Assembly (NCBI GenBank): GCA_035299025.1
Contig: DATGXK010000016.1
Span: 339,870 to 403,869 of the forward strand
Length of the DNA stretch: 64,000 bases
DNA from: Leadbetterella sp035299025
GTDB lineage: Bacteria > Bacteroidota > Bacteroidia > Cytophagales > Spirosomataceae
Direction: 5' to 3'
Of this stretch, positions 59,203 through 64,000 are shown piece by piece. Numbering within the stretch: the stretch's first letter is position 1; each line of letters begins with the position of its first letter. The position numbers and the translations under genes are program-made. The notes under the pieces were generated by a model. It was not told where the DNA came from. It saw only the letters and a program-made list of their open reading frames with translations, and did no database searches.

Positions 59203-60447
59203 ATGAATCTTTTCGAAAACTTTGACGACATTATCAATGATGATTTTATAGCTCACCTGAAATCACATACCAATGATAATCTTGGAGATATTGAAGTGGC
59301 CGTAAAAGGAGTTTTCTATACACTTGTGGCGGGATTAATCAGAAGAACTAACAGTGATATGAGTGCTGGGATGCTCTTCAATCAAATTAAAGAGAAGTTT
59401 AAGACCGGAGTAGTTCCTGAAGATAAAACCCAGATTTTTTCTGAGAAAGGGCTGTTGGAAAAAATATCAGACGATGGTTTGAAAATTATAAGTCAGATAT
59501 TTCCTGCATATAAAAGTCCACTATTGAGTATGATTAGCTCGTATGCCAGTACTAGTAAAAACGTTACTGTTATAACCTCTGGCCTTACGAGTTCGCTTTT
59601 GATAGATATGCTTGGAAGGAAAATTACTGCCGAAAATTTAGATAAGGAAAGCTTGGTGTATTTTCTGAAACAACACCATGAGTCTCTGCTAAACAAGGCT
59701 CCCGAGGCTTTGATGGAAAAGATGATACCAGCTCTTGGACTTCAGGAGTTGATAAATACAAAAATAGTAGCCCCAAAGAAACCCGAGCCCGCAAAGAATG
59801 CTCAGGAGGATGAGTCAGAAACCCCGAGTCCACAGCCGGTGTCTGAAAGGTATGTTGAAGATGATGAGTCTGCTACGTTTTTTAATAAGAAAATTTTACT
59901 TGTGCTACTTGCGGTGGCGGTTCTTGGTGGTGTAGGTTACTACTTTTACGCCAACAATGGGCAGTTTAGTTTTTTAAGTAAGGATGAAGCTCCGGTTGAA
60001 TCACTAGACGAAGAGTTGTTGTTTGCCGATTCGCTTGCAAATGCGGCGAAAGATTCGGTAAAGATTGATTCTGTGGCGGCTACCACAAAAACTGTACCAC
60101 TTAATAATTCTGAGTTTTCCAGTTTTAAACAGTATGTGCTTGATGATACAAAATCTAAAGGCCAAGAGTTTGATTTTAAAAGTATTCAGTATTTAGATAA
60201 AACTTTTGATTTGACCTCGGAATCGGTGGCTACAATAGACAGTATAGCTCAGTTGATGAATAGTTCTAAGAATTTACAAATCAAAATTACGGCTTTCTCA
60301 GAGGCTGGCGATGTCAAGTTAAATAACAAAAGAGCCTTTGCCGTGAAAAAAGTTTTGATGAGCAAAGGGGTTAATACCATCAGGATTGATGCCGGGTCTG
60401 GAGGAAATGGAGGAAACTTTCCGAAAATTAAGGTTGTGACGAAATAG
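59203..60447 (+). CDS. DUF937-transmembrane-OmpA-like fusion protein
   Basis: A 414-residue protein with three parts. Residues about 1-160 are helical and look like a DUF937 domain (GVFYTLVAGLIRRTNSDMSA near 36-55 and repeats of similar helices). A single transmembrane helix is near 226-248 (ILLVLLAVAVLGGVGYYFY), preceded by a Glu/Pro-rich linker. The C-terminal part (about 310-414) is OmpA-like, but the peptidoglycan-binding Asp of OmpA is not present: the region reads ITAFSEAGDVKLNNKRAF. So binding to peptidoglycan is doubtful. The start at 59203 is preferred over 59164. A strong terminator follows. Confidence 0.7.
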   Translation: MNLFENFDDIINDDFIAHLKSHTNDNLGDIEVAVKGVFYTLVAGLIRRTNSDMSAGMLFNQIKEKFKTGVVPEDKTQIFSEKGLLEKISDDGLKIISQIFPAYKSPLLSMISSYASTSKNVTVITSGLTSSLLIDMLGRKITAENLDKESLVYFLKQHHESLLNKAPEALMEKMIPALGLQELINTKIVAPKKPEPAKNAQEDESETPSPQPVSERYVEDDESATFFNKKILLVLLAVAVLGGVGYYFYANNGQFSFLSKDEAPVESLDEELLFADSLANAAKDSVKIDSVAATTKTVPLNNSEFSSFKQYVLDDTKSKGQEFDFKSIQYLDKTFDLTSESVATIDSIAQLMNSSKNLQIKITAFSEAGDVKLNNKRAFAVKKVLMSKGVNTIRIDAGSGGNGGNFPKIKVVTK

Positions 60448-60470
60448 TTCTTTTTAGAATAAATATTGGT

Positions 60471-60509
60471 AAAGCCCAATGAAGATTTATCTTCATTGGG
60501 CTTTTTTTT
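60471..60509 (+). terminator. Intrinsic terminator after the OmpA-like gene
   Basis: AAAGCCCAATGAAG and CTTCATTGGGCTTT (60471-60484, 60491-60504) form a perfect 14-bp stem, followed by five further T after the stem. It isolates the upstream gene from the giant adhesin gene. Confidence 0.9.
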
Positions 60510-60727
60510 GCTTCAATTTTATTGATATAAATCAAGAAAAATAGAGTTTTTTGAGGGGTATTTTTCATGTTTTCAAAATTGGTACGATTTTTGAAAATAT
60601 GATTAAACGGTATCATTGATGATAAGTTAGGGGTTGAAACCTCATTTTTGTGAAAAAAAATTGAGTTGCCGACTGATACTTTAAGCACTATGATATGTCG
60701 AAATTCCATTGACCCAAAAAAAAACTC

Positions 60728-63700
60728 GTGCAATTAAAATTTTACATACACTTTAACAAGAAAGACCGCTTAAGAGAATTAATATTATCTTTAATATTAA
60801 TAGTTCTTTTGGCTGCAAATGCGTATTCTCAATGTACTTATGGGAATACCAATATCACTTGGCAAGCCGCTGCAAGTGGGAGTCAAACTATTATTCCGAC
60901 TGCATCAGCTGCTGGTGGTCCCCCAGCGGCCGTGATTGACGCAGTGCCTGGCTGCACCAATACCAACAGTATAAATCCATTTAATTTTACTACAACCATA
61001 ACCGAAGTGGTGGGTACTGTTTATGACGCTATCAGATCAGGTACAAATGGATTGTATGGGCAGCCATATTTGACAGTGACCCTTGATAATTTTGATGGAG
61101 GTTGTACAACTTGTAATTCTGGTAATAATGCCGCATACGCAAATGGTAGCCGAGTTGATATTCGGTTTGATTTTCAATATCCTGTCTTGCTAAATGGTTT
61201 AAGAGTGGACGATGTAGATGCAGCTGATGCCTCCAGAGCTCCTACGGGTTCTTCGTCTTTTCAAGATGTAATAACATTTTCTGCAACTGGTCTTTCGGGT
61301 GCAAATGTACCTTTGAACCTTGCTCTAGGAGCTACTGGAAGAGTGACAATTTCTGGCCAAACTGCCACCGCCAATTGGGCCAGTGGAGTGAATAATAATG
61401 TATCTGAAAATGATCCGCTTGGTCAGGTAACTATCACTTCGACGATGGCCGTTAAAAGTTTGTTGATTAGCTTTATAGCTGGGCCTAGTGCCATAAGTGC
61501 CGCACAACAGGCTATCAGAATATCCAACTTTAATTTGTGCTGCCCAGTAGTGGTAGACCTTTCGGGTAATGTTTTTAATGACTGTAATGCGTTAACTGAC
61601 AATATTGTTAACGGTACAGGTTTGGGCAATCCTTCGAGCACCACACTTTATGCCAATTTGGTAGAGCCAACCAGCAATTTAGTTATTGCTGTTGCAACTG
61701 TAGGAATCGGAGGGTCTTATTCTATGCCTAATATTCCAGGTAATGTAACATACAATGTAGTTTTGAGTACCACAATGGGCGTAGTTGGAAGTGCTCCTCC
61801 TGCGGCTTCCTTACCATCGGGTTGGTCCAATGTAGGCGAAAATCTAGGAACTGGTGCAGGAAATGACGGAGTTGCAAATGGAACACTTTCAAATATTGCG
61901 GTTGGGGCGGTGGACCTCGCCAATGCCAATTTTGGTATTAGAAATACTCCAACTTGTAATGTTTCTAATAATTCGCCTGTATGTCAGGGTGGCACAGCAA
62001 CATTTACTGAAACTGGTGTGAATGGAGCTACGTGGTCGTGGACGGGTCCCAATGGTTTCACAAGCTCATTGAGGAATCCAACTATAGCTAATGTTACTTC
62101 AGCGGCAGCTGGTGTTTACACCGTTACTGTAACCAACTCTACAGGCTGTACGACAACTTGTACAACCAATTTGGTAGTGGCTCCTGATGTCACCGTCAGT
62201 GCTTCTGCTTCACCGTTAACACTTTGTGCAGGAAATAGTTTCAACCTAAACGGCACGGTTACCAATGGTGTTTTGAGAGAGTTTTTTCCAAATATTACAG
62301 GTTCCACAATAGCAGATCTTACGTCTAGTTCTACTTATCCAAACAATCCTGCTTTAACTCAGATATTAAGTACGGCTATTGGACCATCTGGCATTGCAGA
62401 CAATTATGGTACAAGAGTCAGATATTATTTTACGCCAAGCACTTCGGGAAGTTATCAGTTTGTGATATACGGAGACGACCAAACGACATTGTCATGGTCT
62501 GGAAGTAGTGCCGCGAGTCCACTTACCACAATTGCCAATATTCCGGATTGGACAAACGTAAATGAACTTACCAAATATGCATCTCAAACTACGGCATCAC
62601 TTTCACTTAATGCTGGGACCCAGTATTATTTCGAATTGCTCCAAAAGGAGGGAGGCGGAGGTGATCATTACGGTATTCTTTACAGAATGTCTCCGTCTAC
62701 TACGTTTATTAATATTCCAAGTGCGGAATTGTCGCCAGCAAAATATAGTTGGAGTGGGCCAAATGGTTACACTTCTGAAAACATTAATAATACCATTACC
62801 AATGCACAGCCTAATCAGTCGGGCATTTATACAATCACAATTACTGACTTTTATGGTTGCCAAAAAACAGCAACGGTCAATGTAACAATTAATGCTTTGC
62901 CCGTTCCGACGGCCGGAAGCAATTCGCCAGTTTGTGTCGGTCAATCCATAAATTTGACCTCATCTGGCGGTACAAGTTATGTTTGGTCTGGTCCGAATAG
63001 CTTTAGCTCAACAAGTCAAAATCCTACTAGGACTGGGGCTACATTGGCCATGGCGGGAACTTACAATGTAACGGTTACAAATGCTGCTGGTTGTACAGCA
63101 GTAGCAACTACAGCCGTAACTGTTAATGCTTTACCTACACCTACAGCTGGTAGTAACAGTCCCGTTTGTGTTGGTCAAACCATTAATTTAACATCTTCTG
63201 GTGGGGTGAGTTATAGTTGGGCAGGACCAAATGGTTTTACATCAACAGCTCAAAATCCGAGTATTACAAATGCAAGCCCAGCCATGAATGGGCCATATAC
63301 TGTTACAGTTACCAACTCTAATGGCTGTACTGCGATTGCAACTACCAATGTGGTTGTAAATGGTTTACCAACTGTTGTTTTGACATCACAAACTAATATT
63401 TTATGTAGAGGAAATTCAACTGGAGCCATTAATATTACGGCCAGTGGAGGTTCAGGAATATATACCTATGATTGGGCAGATGTAGCAGGTACTTCAAATA
63501 CAGAAGATAGAACTGGTTTACCAGCTGGAACTTATACGGTTACTGTAACTGATGGAAATACTTGCTCTTCAGCACCATTAGCAGTTACTTTAACCCAGCC
63601 AGCAAGTTTACCAACAGTGGTTTTAACTGGCCAAACTAATATTTTGTGTAGAGGAAATTCTACAGGTGCCATAAACATTACGGCCAGTGGTGGAACAGGA

Positions 63701-64000
63701 GCCTTTACCTATGATTGGGCAGATGTGGCTGGAACTTCAAATACAGAAGATAGGACTGGTTTGCCGGCAGGAACATATACAGTAACAGTAACAGATGCCA
63801 ACGGTTGTTCAACAGCTCCATTAGTAGTTACTTTAACCCAACCAGCAGCGGCTTTAACCAGAAGCTTGGCACAGACGAATGTTTTGTGTTTTGGAAATAG
63901 CACAGGAGCCATAGACTTAACGGTAAGTGGAGGAACATCACCTTACACGTATGCATGGAGCAATGCAGCTACTACGCAAGACTTATCAGGTTTAACTGCA
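60728..64000 (+). CDS. Giant secreted adhesin with Ig-like, PA14 and SprB-type repeats (N-terminal part, open at right edge)
   Basis: The frame runs from GTG 60728 to the end of the window without a stop: 1091 codons. It is preceded by an in-frame TGA at 60710. A signal peptide (about residues 1-35, ending AYSQ) is followed by an N-terminal region of about 240 residues and a SdrD_B/Cna-B-like domain (about 279-405). An Ig-like repeat follows (408-486), then an Ig-like repeat split by a PA14 domain (about 495-721, PA14 514-655), two further Ig-like repeats of 78 residues (722-877), and SprB-type repeats of 80-81 residues (882 to the edge; core LCRGNSTGAINITASGG and LPAGTYTVTVTDANGCS). In Flavobacterium, SprB is a mobile surface adhesin exported by the type 9 secretion system. 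That role is inferred here. The C-terminal sorting domain, if any, is outside the window. Confidence 0.85.
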   Translation, partial: MQLKFYIHFNKKDRLRELILSLILIVLLAANAYSQCTYGNTNITWQAAASGSQTIIPTASAAGGPPAAVIDAVPGCTNTNSINPFNFTTTITEVVGTVYDAIRSGTNGLYGQPYLTVTLDNFDGGCTTCNSGNNAAYANGSRVDIRFDFQYPVLLNGLRVDDVDAADASRAPTGSSSFQDVITFSATGLSGANVPLNLALGATGRVTISGQTATANWASGVNNNVSENDPLGQVTITSTMAVKSLLISFIAGPSAISAAQQAIRISNFNLCCPVVVDLSGNVFNDCNALTDNIVNGTGLGNPSSTTLYANLVEPTSNLVIAVATVGIGGSYSMPNIPGNVTYNVVLSTTMGVVGSAPPAASLPSGWSNVGENLGTGAGNDGVANGTLSNIAVGAVDLANANFGIRNTPTCNVSNNSPVCQGGTATFTETGVNGATWSWTGPNGFTSSLRNPTIANVTSAAAGVYTVTVTNSTGCTTTCTTNLVVAPDVTVSASASPLTLCAGNSFNLNGTVTNGVLREFFPNITGSTIADLTSSSTYPNNPALTQILSTAIGPSGIADNYGTRVRYYFTPSTSGSYQFVIYGDDQTTLSWSGSSAASPLTTIANIPDWTNVNELTKYASQTTASLSLNAGTQYYFELLQKEGGGGDHYGILYRMSPSTTFINIPSAELSPAKYSWSGPNGYTSENINNTITNAQPNQSGIYTITITDFYGCQKTATVNVTINALPVPTAGSNSPVCVGQSINLTSSGGTSYVWSGPNSFSSTSQNPTRTGATLAMAGTYNVTVTNAAGCTAVATTAVTVNALPTPTAGSNSPVCVGQTINLTSSGGVSYSWAGPNGFTSTAQNPSITNASPAMNGPYTVTVTNSNGCTAIATTNVVVNGLPTVVLTSQTNILCRGNSTGAINITASGGSGIYTYDWADVAGTSNTEDRTGLPAGTYTVTVTDGNTCSSAPLAVTLTQPASLPTVVLTGQTNILCRGNSTGAINITASGGTGAFTYDWADVAGTSNTEDRTGLPAGTYTVTVTDANGCSTAPLVVTLTQPAAALTRSLAQTNVLCFGNSTGAIDLTVSGGTSPYTYAWSNAATTQDLSGLTA
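62891..63358 (+). repeat. Two tandem 234-bp Ig-like-domain repeats in the adhesin gene
   Basis: Copies start with AATGCTTT at 62891 and 63125 and a related AATGGTTT at 63359, exactly 234 bp (78 codons) apart. The copies share most codons for NLTSSGG, SPVCVGQ and YTVTVTN-like segments. They are similar enough at DNA level for recombination to change copy number. Confidence 0.7.
63371..64000 (+). repeat. Tandem 240-243-bp SprB-type repeats in the adhesin gene
   Basis: The VVLT...NILCRG region recurs at 63371 and 63614 (243 bp), with a third, diverged copy 240 bp further on that runs to the right edge. The two full copies are nearly identical at protein level (GNSTGAINITASGG and TYDWADVAGTSNTEDRTGL in both). 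The third has LSGLT instead and is more diverged. Confidence 0.7.

Overview
The window comes from a member of the Bacteroidota, most likely order Cytophagales (the order is less certain). Evidence: a moderately AT-rich chromosome, few visible Shine-Dalgarno sites, many matches to the Bacteroidota -7 promoter element TAnnTTTG, and phylum-typical families such as Wzi-like capsule protein, GSCFA, DUF1460, DUF2452, split PntAA/PntAB and a giant adhesin with SprB-type repeats. Most of the window is ordinary housekeeping chromosome. No phage, insertion sequence, CRISPR array, rRNA or canonical tRNA was seen.

Layout. 1-8.0 kb: peroxidase fragment, fatty acid desaturase, UvrD/PcrA helicase, pdxJ, YqeY, CvpA and a zinc metallopeptidase. 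8.0-11.3 kb: a short-period repeat patch running into the three-gene proton-translocating transhydrogenase operon (pntAA-pntAB-pntB). 11.6-15.8 kb: DMT exporter/TatD pair and feoA-feoB ferrous iron uptake. 15.8-22.4 kb: sialidase, XerD, OsmC, Xaa-Pro aminopeptidase, a secreted subtilisin, a DUF1460 protein and an Lrp/AsnC regulator. 22.4-23.0 kb: a solitary RNA gene with its own promoter and terminator. 23-33 kb: DUF819 transporter, Wzi-like protein, LepA, pyruvate dehydrogenase E2, HslV, an XRE regulator, MenE and a Rieske lipoprotein. 33.4-41.2 kb: DUF2452, EVE, two tandem paralogous secreted proteins, a TPR lipoprotein, thrS and infC. 41.3-46.2 kb: DJ-1, DinB, hypothetical proteins and two aldo/keto reductases. 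46.2-60.4 kb: RarA, a dolichyl-phosphate-mannose-synthase-like glycosyltransferase, TrmN6, RNase H, an oversized D-Ala-D-Ala ligase, NifU, a CAP protein, a Gfo/Idh/MocA oxidoreductase, Mrp, GSCFA, an IlvD/Edd dehydratase and a DUF937-OmpA fusion. 60.7 kb to the right edge: the first 1091 codons of a giant secreted adhesin still open at the window end.

The most unusual object is at 22620-22790. The sequence folds into a tRNA cloverleaf: perfect 7-bp acceptor stem, 3-bp Leu-like D arm, 5-bp anticodon stem, canonical TTCGA T loop and encoded CCA. About 99 nt of structured RNA sits where the variable arm should be. The anticodon reads GUC (Asp) but the body is class II (Leu/Ser type). It has its own -7 element and a strong intrinsic terminator, and lies between an Lrp/AsnC regulator and a DUF819 membrane protein. 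I do not recognise it as a described family.

Other points worth attention: a PA14 domain inserted inside an Ig-like repeat of the adhesin; a 589-residue Ddl with an insertion and a C-terminal extension; a 96-bp imperfect inverted repeat in the gene-free stretch at 46.2-46.7 kb; and several gene starts that promoter elements inside the longest reading frame show to be wrong.
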